Source: Siphonodentalium dalli
Lineage: Eukaryota; Mollusca; Scaphopoda; Gadilida; Siphonodentaliidae
Assembly (NCBI GenBank): GCA_032622095.1
Contig: CP136064.1
Coordinates: forward strand, 220,734,205-220,798,204
Reading direction: 5' to 3'
DNA length: 64,000 nt
In this document: positions 47,342 to 61,274 of the stretch, in pieces
Layout of the letters: each line of letters opens with the position of its first letter
Numbering within the stretch: position 1 is the stretch's first letter
Translations under genes and position numbers: made by a program
Notes under the pieces: generated by a model
Database searches by the model: none
What the model was told of the DNA's origin: nothing
Seen by the model: only the letters and a program-made list of their open reading frames with translations

Positions 47342-49799
47342 GATATGAACTACCTTGTGGATTTATAAATTTGGCCCTAAAATATCATATCAATATATTT
47401 GCCTGTAAGTGAACGCTCTTTATAATTTCAAATGCGCACATTAAGGCTTTAATTCTGAATTACCAGAACACATCCAAACAATTAATTACCACTATAGAAA
47501 GCTTGGAATTTTTATAGAAATCCAACGACAAAGTGTCTCTCCAAAGCCAATATTATCAAAGGCGTCACATGATCTATCTGTTACAATACAAGCATGCCTG
47601 CACTCGATTAACCAACGTACGCTTCACTTATGTAAAATCAGACACTACATTACACATCGAGTTGAACATGTACACCAAAGTAAGCTCATTTAAATCAATG
47701 GGCCTTCACACATAGTACCCACAGTATCGTTATTTACTTAGTAATGGTTCATATAGCATATAATTGACCACATTTAGGTCACATACCTTAAAGGTACACG
47801 CCAATCGTGCATTTAAATCTAATTCATATCCATAAAAAAACGCTCTTTATTTTCAAAACCGTCTGATTGTCCCTCATTTTGACATACATTTTAGCAATCT
47901 ACAGGCTTTCATTCATATAAAATTACCCACTACCCACAGCCTTGTGACAAATTGGCCTTCAAGTTATACGTCACGTATGCATGTACATTCGATGCACGAC
48001 CCAACTACCTTCCGGACTATTCGCCCTTAATAAAGTCAACACTCTTGATACATGTCATATTACTTTCATGATTGTATGTTCTGCATGATTTCATTCATAT
48101 AAAATTCACGCACTGTATGTTAAACCACAACAGCATTGTAACAAAATGGCCTTCAAGTTATACGTCACATATGCGCATACATGCGATCTACATGTGATGC
48201 AATATCGGTGTGTGAATATTTGCCCCGCATTTGCAATGTAACCTTCTTTGATAGTTTGACAACAGTCTTTTAACAAATTGGCCTTCAAGTTATACGTCAC
48301 ATATGCATGTACATTCGATGTACGAGGCAACACTCTAGTAATGATGTGTCTTTATATACTTCAGAAATGGTTCATATAGCATACAATTGATCGCATTCGG
48401 ATCACATACCTTAAAGGTACACGTCACTTTTGCATTTTAAACCTAATTCAGCGTATCCATAAATAAAAACGCTCTTCATTTTCAAAATTGTCTGAAAGCC
48501 CCTCGTTTTAACATAGATTTTAGCAATAAACATGCCTTATTTCATATAAAAGTGCCGCAATGTATGTTAAACGACAACATTATAACAAATTGGCATTCAA
48601 GTTATACGTCACATATGCATGTACATTCGATGTGCATGTGGAAGTTAAGCACATGTTTTAGTCATTAATTGCTACGATACAGATCAAGATGTCTGTCATT
48701 GAAATGTATGCTCATAATGGCTTCTGCGCAATGGGTTTGTGAATAGAGTGGGGGTGAGCGTATGAGACCATCACTTTATAGATTTTCCTATTTATCCAAC
48801 TTAAACATTTATGAAGTATTTAGGGACACCGCGCATTGTACATTTTCACAAACAGATGCACACTAATCGGTTCAGACCGTTACACTATTCTCTTGGATTA
48901 CTGAGCTGTTAATAATATTAATTAAAATATATCTCTCCTGGTGAGTTATAAGCTTTCATTAATTTTTCTGCATTATCAATCTTTCTGGAGGACTTGTTCA
49001 CTTCTCCGTACAACCAACTAATGTATTACACCGATATCGACCAGTTTCAGCATTATATGGTGAAAACACTATTTTGGGTAGGAGGGGACAGATGCATTGG
49101 GTAGAAGGAGCCAGATTCATTGGGGAAGAGTGGGAGAGAGAGTTAGCTAGATAGGTATGTCGACTGCATATAGCAGTATATAGGGGTACAAACACAGATA
49201 GCAAGGGGTTCCTCGTGGCTTCTGGCCTACACATGACATATTAAAGTTATCCACATTTCATTGGCGCGCCTTTAATGGGTTATGAAGCGCCATAAGGGTC
49301 CAAATCCTGGCATTCTCCATGTGTTTCTCTTTGAACCCACATTAATAGCTAATTAAAATCTTTCTCTCCTGGTTGTTTCGCCCCATGACCTCAATTTGGA
49401 AAGCTTGAAGGGCTCATTAAGCTTCAATTTACATCCCAACATGTTCTTATTTGAAGAACTTATCTGGTTGAACATGTCAACCGTAGTAAGCTCATTTAAT
49501 TCAAAGGGCTTCAACCATAGTCCCACTAGTATACAACACAACGGACTAAGGTCTTCTATTTATGGTGTGTCATTACTTCAGAATTGGTTCATACAATACA
49601 CAGCATTTGTGTCACATAACTTAAAGGTGCACGTGACTTTTGCAAGATATCGAAATGGCCATGTATAGAGTGGAATGACATGTCAGGGATCAAATGTTTA
49701 ATCAGTCCAGTATTTAGGCCCTAAGGCAGTTTGATTTTGGTTGTAACATCGTTGTATATGACAGTTCAGTCATGGGAGTATGGCAGTGGTGACTGGTTC
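47342..49799. repeat. Dispersed and tandem repeats, no gene
   Basis: GGCCTTCAAGTTATACGTCA, followed by CATATGCATGTACATTCGAT or a variant, occurs at about 47956, 48149, 48282 and 48593. A second unit (AATGGTTCATATAGCATA...CATACCTTAAAGGTACACG) occurs near 47743 and 48366, with a diverged copy near 49575-49630. AAACGCTCTTTAT words lie at 47413 and 47839. The unit may be an extension of the large repeat to the right. Confidence 0.7.
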
Positions 49800-52619
49800 T
49801 TCGATGTATTCTAGTCATAGTTCATTTATATTATTACTCTAAAATCTCCATTAAATGGAGAAAATAAGGAGCCCATCTGATGTAGAATAGTGTATAAATA
49901 CTTACTTTGTGTATTCATTTCATCAATTATATGTATTATAAATTATATAGAGATAGTATGTTATACAGAGGAAACAAAGCATGTACCACGTGACAGTTTA
50001 ATGTCCCGAAAGGCCTACTATGTGAACACATGTGCATATTAATTTCGCATATTCTTCTCAAAACGCTCTATTATATACGAGGGTATCAAACATTGGTCTG
50101 GAAAAGGACTGATATGTGGACGCGTGTATACATATTTACTCGATGTATGCATGCATAGTTCAGTTCTCTTGTCGTTCATTTATAGCATTATTAGTAGGAA
50201 TTTAGTCTAAACTCCCGGTATATGGAGAAAATAATGCGTCAATACTGCTTTATTGGTTGTAAATGAAATTATTGCATCATGTTTCGCGACTAAACAAGCG
50301 AGACAACTCATCACAACACATAAATTCGTAATTTTTCTGAAGCCTATGGTGGTTTGTATTACACAGTATACATTTTCATTATTGTTAGCGCATACACGAA
50401 GGTAATGTGTTCTATGTATAAAAGTGTGTGTCTGATTTATGTATATGTCCATGTTTCTTAAAGCAAATCGATTACATATACGTGTGTTATGACCTATATT
50501 AAGTGCCCTGTATACTGGTAAATCAGGTATGAACATCCTCTACAATAAATAGTTAAACTATTCATTTCTGCATACACTCCGCTCTTCCAAAATCCGTTGT
50601 TCAATTTAGCTATATAATACATGGACAAACCGAATGATAACACCCGTTCACCAACTTGATGTATTCTAGTCATAGTTCATTCATATTATTACTCTAGAAT
50701 CTCCATTACATGGAGTAAATAAAGAGTTCATCTGTTGTAGACTAGTGTATAAATAATTCATGTATTCTTTTCATAAATTATATGTATTGTAACTCCTATG
50801 AATGTAGTCTGTTATACAGAGGAACCATCGACCACGTGAGTCTTATATCATGAAAGGCCTACAACGTGGATGCCTGTATACATATTTACTCGATTTATTC
50901 TTTGATCGCTCATTTCTTATTTTTGTCGTTCATTTATAGCATTATTGGTAGACATTTAGTCTAAAACTTCCATTACATGGAGAAAATAATGCTTCAATAC
51001 TGCTTTCTTGGTGGTAACTGTACTGAAATGCATCATGTATCGCAATTAAAACAAGCGAGATAACTCATAAATTCGTAATAGTTGTGATGTCTATGGCGGT
51101 TCACACAGTGTACATTTTCATGGTTGTTACCATTTTAATGCACACATTACTGATTTCTGCATAAGAACGCGGGTCTACACTGTTTTTATGTACATATACC
51201 TGCCCATATGTCTTAAAGCAAGTACAGTATCTATATGTGATATAACAAGTACCATTTCCACTGTTAAAAAGTATAAACGCTCTTAATGTATAGTTAAACT
51301 GAGTTTTCACACTCATTCTATGTCTCGTGGACTATATACGTGGTATACGTCAGTATAAGCAAGAAGATAATGTGTTTTCAGTATGCGTGTCTGATTTATG
51401 TACATATTTCTTAAACCAAATCCATTACATATAAGTGCGTTATGACGTATATTAAGTGTCCTTTTCACTGTTAAATCACGTATAAACGCCTCTACTATAG
51501 TTAAAATACGTTCGGCTCTATTGTGGTCTGGTGTGTCTTATCAATATGCCATTATATGCGCGAAAGTATTGTGTTCAAATATGTACATGCCTGATTTTGT
51601 GCCAACTATATACATATATGTGGGTATATTTTAATGTTAAAGTATATAAGCACTCTTTAAGATATGCATATGCATTGGGGTTTTATTTACATATCAATAT
51701 GTCATTAAATGAAGAGTCATATATATATAAACGCTCTTTACTATGACTCATCTATTGCATTTTTGACACCACGTGTCTACAATATGTATATATTGTGACG
51801 TATATATATCATTAATTAGAAAAACACGTTTAAAATTACTATGAATGCAGTATGAATGTCATCATATAGTCAGCCTTAATAACTATTTTTTAGAAATACC
51901 TGGTACATGAGATCATATTGTAGCTGACAGAGACTGGGATGCGACTTACCTCTAACGTCACGTGCGCTCGAATTAAGTTACACGTACGATATGAGCCATT
52001 ATATGGGGGCGATGAGGTGTTACCTCCTTATTTCCATGCAATATTAGTAAATTACACCCCGCCGATTATCATGATGAAAATAACCGAGACAATCATATAA
52101 AAGTAACGAATGTACTCCCAATAGGTGTATCTTTTAATCTGAGTGATGCCAGAACTATGTAATTATATAAAAACGCAGTGTTCAAAAACTTCAAAATAGT
52201 AAAAAGTACACATTTTTATTTTGAATGTCATTCATTACGGTCAATTTCGTGTTATGAAATGGATCATTTTATAATCGCGTCATACGTGATTCCAAAAACG
52301 TCTATTTGACAAATTTTTAAAACGTTATTATGACTATATTTGTCGAATAAAAAACGAGCTATTTGACGAAGTATAACAACGCGAAATGACTACTTAGAAA
52401 CGGTATTTTAAACTAAATAATACGTTTGACGCATCATGTATAGTTTTGTTGACGCATTTTCACCACTCACACATGCTGAAAGAAGCGCTCTTATGATGTT
52501 ATAGAGTTATTGTTCTTTTCGCGGGCTCGAGGCTGAGTTAAAAAAAAAGCGCAGGCCCCCCTCCCTCCCCTGTTTTAAGGGGTGGGGTTAGGGGAGCGAT
52601 CGTGGGTTCGAAAAAATGT
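49800..52619. repeat. Large inverted repeat, left arm (2.8 kb)
   Basis: Reads as the reverse complement of 53592-56690 throughout. Anchor matches are TGACACCACGTGTCTACAAT (51765 against about 54090), CCTGGTACATGAGATCATAT and GGGTTCGAAAAAATG at the loop edge. The arm contains its own tandem unit of about 855 bp (GATGTATTCTAGTCATAGTT at 49803 and 50659). A segment of about 375 bp (roughly 51932-52300) has no partner in the right arm. Confidence 0.9.
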
Positions 52620-53591
52620 CACCCCTTTTTACACGTACACTCTTCTACATATTTTTATATTTACCACAATTCTACTTTTACCCTTACACAAATCCAATAT
52701 ACCTTACCCTTCCAAACTTCTTAGCCATCCTTTTTATGCTATACTCTATGAATCATTCATTTTCTTTGCCCCCATGTCCCTACCGTATCCTATAATTTAA
52801 TGCTATTTTATGCTTACACCTATTTCCATGTGTTCTAATTGTTCTAATTCCCCTTTTGTACAAATCTATTTAATGTCTACTCTCATTTACCTCTATCATA
52901 TGGCCACTCTGTTCTTCCCACACCAACCCCACCGTTTCCTATGATTTAGTTATACTCAATGATTGCACCCTTCTGTTCTCACATATCATTCTTATATCCC
53001 TCCCATCAGCTCCATTAATTCTGTACATGTTCTCCCACCCCATCTCTCCGCTATACACCTCTATTCAATGTTTTCTCCCACTAGCCCATTTACCCTTCTC
53101 CCCGATAATCACCTTTAATTCTTTTCATGTTCTCCCTTTTCCAGCTCTCCCTTTTGTACAACTCTCATTTACCTCTATCCTCTGACCACTCTATTCTTCC
53201 CACACCAACCCACCGTTTCCTATGATTTAGTTATACTTAATGCTTACAACTACATTTAATGTTTTCTCCAATTATACCTTTCTGCTCTCATCTCATTTTC
53301 TTGCCTCTCGCTCTCCCCATCTCCTTTATATTTCCCCTTTTCACGATCTACATGTATAACTCTCTGTTTAATGGCTTTGCCTAACCTCTTATACTCTTGC
53401 TATATGTTAATTCACTTATTTAAAACCATGAACAGTGTGCATTACAATAGTATTACCTAATCCCTTCTATAGACCATCTCCAATTTATATACTCTCATAT
53501 CCTCCCTTCTCCCATTTCCCTCACTCCATTACCTGATCCTGTGTTTTTTCCCTCCATCTCCTCTGCCTTAAACTTTTCTTCTATACCTTAA
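52620..53591. repeat. Pyrimidine-rich loop of the large inverted repeat
   Basis: About 970 bp strikingly poor in G on the + strand (CTCCCATTTCC, CTTCTCCC and ACTC words). It has an internal duplication: CACCAACCCCACCGTTTCCT near 52921 and CACCAACCCACCGTTTCCTA near 53202. It is bordered by a C/G-run hairpin (GGGGAGCGATCGTGGGTTCG facing its complement). No coding sequence is supported. Confidence 0.85.
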
Positions 53592-56500
53592 AACATTTTT
53601 TCGAACCCACGATCGCTCCCCTAACCCACCCCTTAAAACGGGGGATAGAAGGGGCCTGCGCTTTATTTTAAACTCAGCCTCACGCCCTCGAAAAGAACGA
53701 TAACTCTGTAACATCATAAGAGCGCTTCTTTCAGCTGGTGTGAGTGGTGAAAATGCGTCAATAAAACTATACATGTTGCGTCAAACTTATTATTCAGTTT
53801 AAAATACCGTTTCTATATTCGCGTTTTCAAATTCGTGTTTTAAAAAGTAGTCATTTTGCATTGTTATACTTCGTTAAATAGCTCGTTTTTTATTCACCAA
53901 ATATAGTCATAATAACGTTTAAAAAATTTATCTCTGTCAGCTACAATATGATCTCATGTACCAGGTATTTAAAAAAAAATAGTTATTAAGGCTGACTATA
54001 TGATGACATTCATACTGCATTCATAATACTTTTAAAGGTGTTTTTCTAATTAATGATACATATACGTCACAATATATACATATTGTAGACACGTGGTGTC
54101 GAAAATGCAATAGATGAGTCATAGTAAAGAGCGTTTATATATACATATGACTATTCATTTAATGACATATTGATATGTAAATAAAACCCCACTACATATG
54201 CATATCTTAAAGAGCGCTTATATACTTTAACATTAAAATATACCCACATATATGTATAAATATACCCACGTATAGAGTTGGCACAAAATCAGGCATGTAC
54301 ATATTTGAACACATTACTTCGTGCATATAATGGCATATTGATAAGACACACCAGACCACAATAGAGCCGAACGTATTTTAACTATAGTAGAGGCGTTTAT
54401 AAGTGATTTAACAGTGAAAGGGACACTTAATATACGTCATAACCCACTAATATGTAATGGATTTGGTTTAAGAAATATGTACATAAATCAGACACGCATA
54501 CTGAAAACACATTACCTTCGTGCTTATACTGACGTATACCACGTATATAGTCCACAAAGACATAGAATGCGTGTGAAAACTCAGTTTAACTATACATTAA
54601 AGAGCATTTATACGTGATTTACCATTGGAAATGGTACTTGTTATATCACATATAGATACTGTAATTGCTTTAAGAAATATGGGCAGGTATATGTACATAA
54701 AAAACAGTGTAGACCCGCGTTCTTATGCAGAAATCAGTAATGTAATGGTAACAACCATGAAATGTACACTGTGTGAACCGCCATGGATTTGGTTTAAGAA
54801 ATATGTACATAAATCAGACACGCATACTGAAAACACATTACCTTCGTGCTTATACTGACGTATACCACGTATATAGTCCACAAAGACATAGAATGCGTGT
54901 GAAAACTCAGTTTAACTATACATTAAAGAGCATTTATACGTGATTTACCATTGGAAATGGTACTTGTTATATCACATATAGATACTGTAATTGCTTTAAG
55001 AAATATGGGCAGGTATATGTACATAAAAAACAGTGTAGACCCGCGTTCTTATGCAGAAATCAGTAATGTAATGGTAACAACCATGAAATGTACACTGTGT
55101 GAACCGCCATAGACATCACAACTATTACGAATTTATGAGTTATCTTGCTTGTTTTAGTTGCGATAAATGATGCATTTAAGTTCAGTTACCACCAACAAAG
55201 CAGTATTGAAGCATTATTTTCTCCATGTAATGGAGGTTTTAGACTAAATGTCTACCAATAATGGTATAAATGAACGACAAAAATAAGAAATGAACGATTA
55301 AAGAATAAATCGAGTAAATATGTATACAGGCGTTCACGTTGTAGGCCTTTCGTGATATGAGACTGTCACATGGTCAATGGTTCCTCTGTATAACAGACTA
55401 CATTCATAGGAGTTATAATACATATAATTTATGAAAAGAATACATGAAGTAAGTATTTATACACTAGTCTACATCAGATGGGCTCTTTATTTACTCCATG
55501 TAATGGAGATTCTAGAGTAATAATATGAATGAACTATGACTAGAATACATCAAGTTGGTGAACGGGTGTTATCATTCCGTTTGTCGGAGTGTTATATAGC
55601 TAAATTGAACAACGGATTTTGAAAGAGCGGAGCGTATGCAGAAATGAATAGTTTAACTATATATTGTAGAGGATGGTCGTACCTGATTTACCAGTAAACA
55701 GGGCACTTAATATAGGTCATAACGCACGTATATGTAATCGATTTGCTTTAAGAAACATGGACATATACATAAATCAGACACACACTTTTATACATAGAAC
55801 ACATTACCTTCGTGTATATACTGACACAAAGAATACCACAGTTTAGCTACAGTAAATTTAGTTTTTATACGTGATTTGCCAGTAAAAGCTCGCTTAATAT
55901 AGTCATAACACACAACATACATAGATACTCTATATGAATTAAGAAACCTGTATCAACACCGTAGACGCGCCTGCATATGCGGAAATCAGTAGTTTAACTA
56001 TTAATAGTAAAGGGCGTTTGTAAGGGATTTACCAATAAAATGGGGTTAATACGCACCATAACACCTATAGGCAACAACTTATTACTAAATAAACTCAAAG
56101 TGTATGCGCTAACAATAATGAAAATGTATACTGTGTAATACAAACCACCATAGGCTTCAGAAATATTACGAATTTATGTGTTGTGATGAGTTGTCTCGCT
56201 TGTTTAGTCGCGATACATGATGCAATAATTTCATTTACAACCAATAAAGCAGTATTGACACATTATTTTCTCCATATACCGGGAGTTTAGACTATATTCC
56301 TACTAATAATGCTATAAATGAACGACACATAAGAGAAATGAACTATGAATGCATACATCGAGTACATATGTATACACGCGTCCACATAGCAGGCCTTTTC
56401 CAGACCAATGTTTGATACCCTCGTATATAATAGAGCGTTTTGAGAAGAATATGCGATATTAATATGCACATGCGTTCACATAGTAGGCCTTTCGGGACAT

Positions 56501-56690
56501 GAAACTGTCACGTGCCACATGCTTTGTTTCCTCTGTATAACAGACTAAATTTATAGGATTTACAATATAATTGATGAAAAGAATACATGAAGTAAGTATT
56601 TATGTATTAGTCTACATCAGACGGGCTCTTTATTTTCTCCATGTAAGATTTTAGAGTAAATTTCTACTAATAATGCTATAAATGAACGAC
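53592..56690. repeat. Large inverted repeat, right arm
   Basis: Inverse partner of 49800-52619, with a recent local duplication (54459-55110) and segments such as 55825-56050 lacking a left partner. Short frames in it are not conserved between copies. Confidence 0.9.
54459..55110. repeat. Perfect tandem duplication, 2 x 326 bp
   Basis: 54459-54784 and 54785-55110 read identically base for base by eye, starting GGATTTGGTTTAAGAAATAT and ending GTGTGAACCGCCAT. The left arm has only one copy. It is either a very recent duplication or an assembly artefact. Confidence 0.93.
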
Positions 56691-57622
56691 AATAAAGAGA
56701 AATGAACGATTAAAGAATACATCAAGTAAATATGTATACACGCGTCCACATAGTAGGTCTTTTCCAGACCAATGTTTTGATGAGTTTGGAGTATATACGA
56801 ATGAACGGTGAAGAATATGTGAAATTAATATAGACATGTGTTCGCATAGTAGGCCTATCATGGGTAATGTTTCTATTAAATGGTAGCAATAATGAAAATT
56901 TACACTGTATAATACAAACTACTATAGGCTTCAGAAATATTACTAATTTATGTGGTGTGAGGAGTTATCTCGCTTGTTTAGTTGCATACATGATGCAATA
57001 CTTTCATTAACCCCAAATAAAGCAGTGTTGACGCATTATTTTCTCCATATAATGGCTAGTTTAGACTAAATTCCTACTAATAATGCTATAAATTAACGAA
57101 AATAAAGAGAAATGAATGATTAAAGAATACATAAAAACAATGTGTATACACGCGTCCACATAGTAGGTCTTTTCCAGACGAATGGTTGATAACCCCATAC
57201 ATAATAGTAGGCCTTTCTTGACATGAGACTGTCACTTGGTACATGCTTTGTTTCCTCTGTATAACAGACTATCTCCATATAATTTATAATACATATAATT
57301 GATGAAAAGAATACACGAAGTAAGTATTTATACACTATACTACATCAGATGGGCTCTTTATTTACTCCATGTAATGGAGATTCTAGAGTAATAATATGAA
57401 TGAACTATGACTAGAATACATCAAGTTGGTGAACGGGTGTTATCATTCCGTTTGTCCGTGTATTATATAGCTAAATTGAACAACGGATTTTGGAAGAGCG
57501 GAGCGTATGTAGAAATGAATAGTTTAACTATATATTGTAGAGGATGTTCATACCTGATTTACCAGTAAACAGGGCACTTAATATAGGTCACAACGCACGT
57601 ATATGTATTCGATTTGCTTTAA

Positions 57623-59752
57623 AGGATTACTATCCTCATGAAACAACAAAACTCTATCGGAAAGCCACCCCTATTGTGATCACAATGATCCAAGTCCCAT
57701 AAAAATCGCGTAATAAATAAGCCGAGAAATAAATAAATAATACCACCACCGGTTGTCGGCTATTTCCGTCGCAAAACCTCGCATGACGTCAAGCGAGGTA
57801 AACTAATTAAAAACAGGGAATCGGAGTCGGAGTTAATTATGTCTACCTATATGGCGATGGAAAATCCGGAATCGACATCAGCGCGTGAATGTAAAGGAAT
57901 TACTGCGGGGCATATCAATAGCATTGTGTACACATGGTGAATTGTCATCGCGCGGTGAGTTATCTTCACTTGTGATTTGTCTTAAGTGCTGTTTGGAAAG
58001 TTACGGTATTGTTTTGACAAAAAATATAGAGGGACGATTGAGCGGGGTAGATAACACTTTCGTATAAAGCTTATAAAAACACGAGCCGGCATGTGAACTT
58101 TATTCGGGTGCGTGTTCGCGATGTTGTTTTAATTTTCCGTATATATGCCCTGAGTGTCCCGTATTTACAATCATTCATTCATTCTAGTGACTCTCAGTTA
58201 GGCATATGCTGTATTCATTTCCAAACGATGTTCGTTTACGTGACATTTGGCAGGATTTCTGTGGGAAAACCGTTGTGCAAAATCAGAAACCGATTACATA
58301 TACCAAATAAAGAGCGTTTAATTTGACGAGTCAGTCATGGTTACGAATACATACAATTGCAGTTAAGGTGGGGAGTATGTTGATGAATAATTCACGATGA
58401 CAACTATTCTAAGTCGAGTCCCCATTTCCTTCACCATGGCTCAATAAAGAGCGTTCCATGTTAAGAGTTTTCCTAATATGGTACGAATAAAAAGAGTTTA
58501 ATAAAGCGGAAATTGCTATGACAATGATGGAAGGATATATAAAGCATGCATATCGGAAGTTCGTGTACATGTATTGACCTGTATTGCTGTAATCAGTAAA
58601 CAATCACTAGAACAACTGTTCTAAGTCGAGTCCCTTTACCTTGACGCAATAAAGAGCGTTCACTATTACGATATATTGCGAATAAAGAGCACTTGAATAT
58701 GTGATTCCATATTAAACCGGATTATTATCCCTCCTTCAAAAAGTGTTATATATGATTGATTGTTTAGAACCCTATTGTTATGCGTAATTGACACATAGAG
58801 GTCGATTTATGACCTGGATATTCAATAGACCGCATCGCTAGAGTGCTAATTTTATAGGCCAATAACCATGCATAGATGCAGTGAATTTCCATCAGTGGCA
58901 GTCGGCTAGATTGTTTTGGGGTGGGGGAAGCAAATTTCCGAAATATATATAAACACCATATTGCCCAAATATATACATGATTCATAACCAAGGAAAAATG
59001 AACTTATCATATCATACTGGTAATGAATGACTTGATTATAATTGATTAAATCCGACAGCAATAAACCAATTTTGTGTTGTTTTACCACGTTACGATAAAT
59101 TAAAAACGAAACGCTCTTTTTTGACACACGACTAATGGCATCTGGAAATTGGAATGTTTACGAGATGATAATTGCCTAATAACGGCAAGTCTTCGCGTAT
59201 ATGCAATCTTGATATGCATATATAATATAACTTGGACTATTCCGGTAACGAAAAAATATATATAAACACGAGCACGCGTTTATATAGATAAATGCGCGCA
59301 AAACTGAATAATATACGGGCATGGCTTTATAGTAACAACACATCGCGATACATATAATAATAGTAATAATAACACGATAAAGACATTTAATTACGAGAAA
59401 GGCGATGTTTTCGGCGAAGTTTTGCATTCGCAGTGTGATAACGCGACAATCTTCAAAGGCCGCGATCGACTACATGCAAACTTAAAATACCGCCGTCGCT
59501 TATCTATGCGTTGTCAATGAGTTACCACGTGCTATGCTTCTGTTTACATGTGACAATCACGTGATCGGGCTGATGATCACGTGACTTCGTCTACAACAAA
59601 ATCTTCGGCTAACTTCGGAATTTTTTTTTAATCGTTATAAAAATAACGATTGGCGGCCGAATATTAGATTATATGCGCCCAATGGACATTTTATATATAT
59701 ATTATCGGTATATTGAAAGAAAATAATATTGTTTTTTCAGGACCGTATTCCT
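57623..59752. mobile_element. 2130-bp TTAA-flanked element (AGGATTACT ends)
   Basis: TTAA at 57619-57622 and 59753-59756 flank AGGATTACTATCC on the left and AGGAATACGGTCC on the complement of the right. The duplicate unit at 55746 has the uninterrupted site TTTGCTTTAAGAAACATGG, so the insertion and the TTAA duplication are exact. Inside are four AATAAAGAGC words and a repeated block (TTCTAAGTCGAGTCCC at 58408 and 58619). No transposase is present. piggyBac or Kolobok class. Confidence 0.92.
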
Positions 59753-61274
59753 TTAAGAAACATGGACATATACATAAATCAGATACACACTTGCATACAT
59801 AGAACACATTACCTTCGTGTATATACTGACACAAAGAATACCACGTATGTATGAAAACTCAACAGTTTAGCTACAGTAAATTTAGTTTTTATGTGATTTG
59901 CCAGTAAAAGCTCGCTAAATATAGTCATAACACACAACACACATAGATACTCTATATTTTCATTAAGAAACCTGTATCAACACCGTAGACGCGCATATGC
60001 GGAAATCAGTAGTTTAACTATTAATAGTAAAGGGCGTTTGTAAGGGATTTACCAATAAAATGGGGTTAATACGCGCCATAACACATATAGGCAACGACTT
60101 ATTACTAAATAAACTCAAAGTGTATGCGCTAACGAATAATGAAAATGTATACTGTGTAATACAAACCACCATAGGCTTCAGAAAAATTACGAATTTATGT
60201 GTTGTGATGAGTTGTCTCGCTTGTTTAGTCGCAAAACATGATGCAATAATTTCATTTACAACCAATAAAGCAGTATTGACACATTATTTTCTCCATATGC
60301 CGGGAGTTTAGACTAATTTCCTACTAATAATGCTATAAATGAACGACACATAAGAGAAATTAACTATGTATGCATACATCAAGTAAATATGTATACACGC
60401 GTCCACATAGCAGGCCTTTTCCAGACCAATGTTTGATACCCTCGTATATAATAGAGCATTTTGAGAAGAATATGCGAAATTAATATGCACATGCATTCAC
60501 ATAGTAGGCCTTTCGGGACATGAAACTGTCACGTGCCACATGCTTTGTTTCCTCTGTATAACAGACTAAATTTATAGGATTTACAATATAATTGATGAAA
60601 AGAATACATGACGTAAGTATTTATGTATTAGTCTACATCAGATGGGCTCTTTATTTTCTCCATGTAATGGCGATTTTAGACTAAATTTCTACTAATAAAG
60701 CTATAAATGAACGACAATAAAGAGAAATGAACGATTAAAGAATACATCAAGTAAATATGTATACACGCGTCTACATAGTAGGTCTTTTCCAGACCAATGT
60801 TTTGATGAGCTTGGAGTATATACGAATGAACGGTAAAGAATATGTGTAATTAATATAGACATGTGTTCGCATAGTAGGGCTATCATGGGTAATGTTTCTA
60901 TTAAATGGTAGCAATAATGAAAATTTACACTGTATAATACAAACCACTATAGGCTTCAGAAATATTACTAATTTATGTGGTGTGAGGAGTTATCTCGCTT
61001 GTTTAGTTGCATACATGATGCAATAATTTCATTAACCCCAAATAAAGCAGTATTGACGCATTATTTTCTCCATATAATGGCTAGTTTAGATTAAATTCCT
61101 ACTAATAATGCTATAAATTAACGACAATAAAGAGAAATGAATGATTAAAGAATACATACAAAAAATGTGTATACACGCGTCCACATAGTAGGTCTTTTCC
61201 AGACGAATGGTTGATAACCCCATACATAATAGTAGGCCTTTCGTGACATGAGACTGTCACGTGGTACATGCTTT

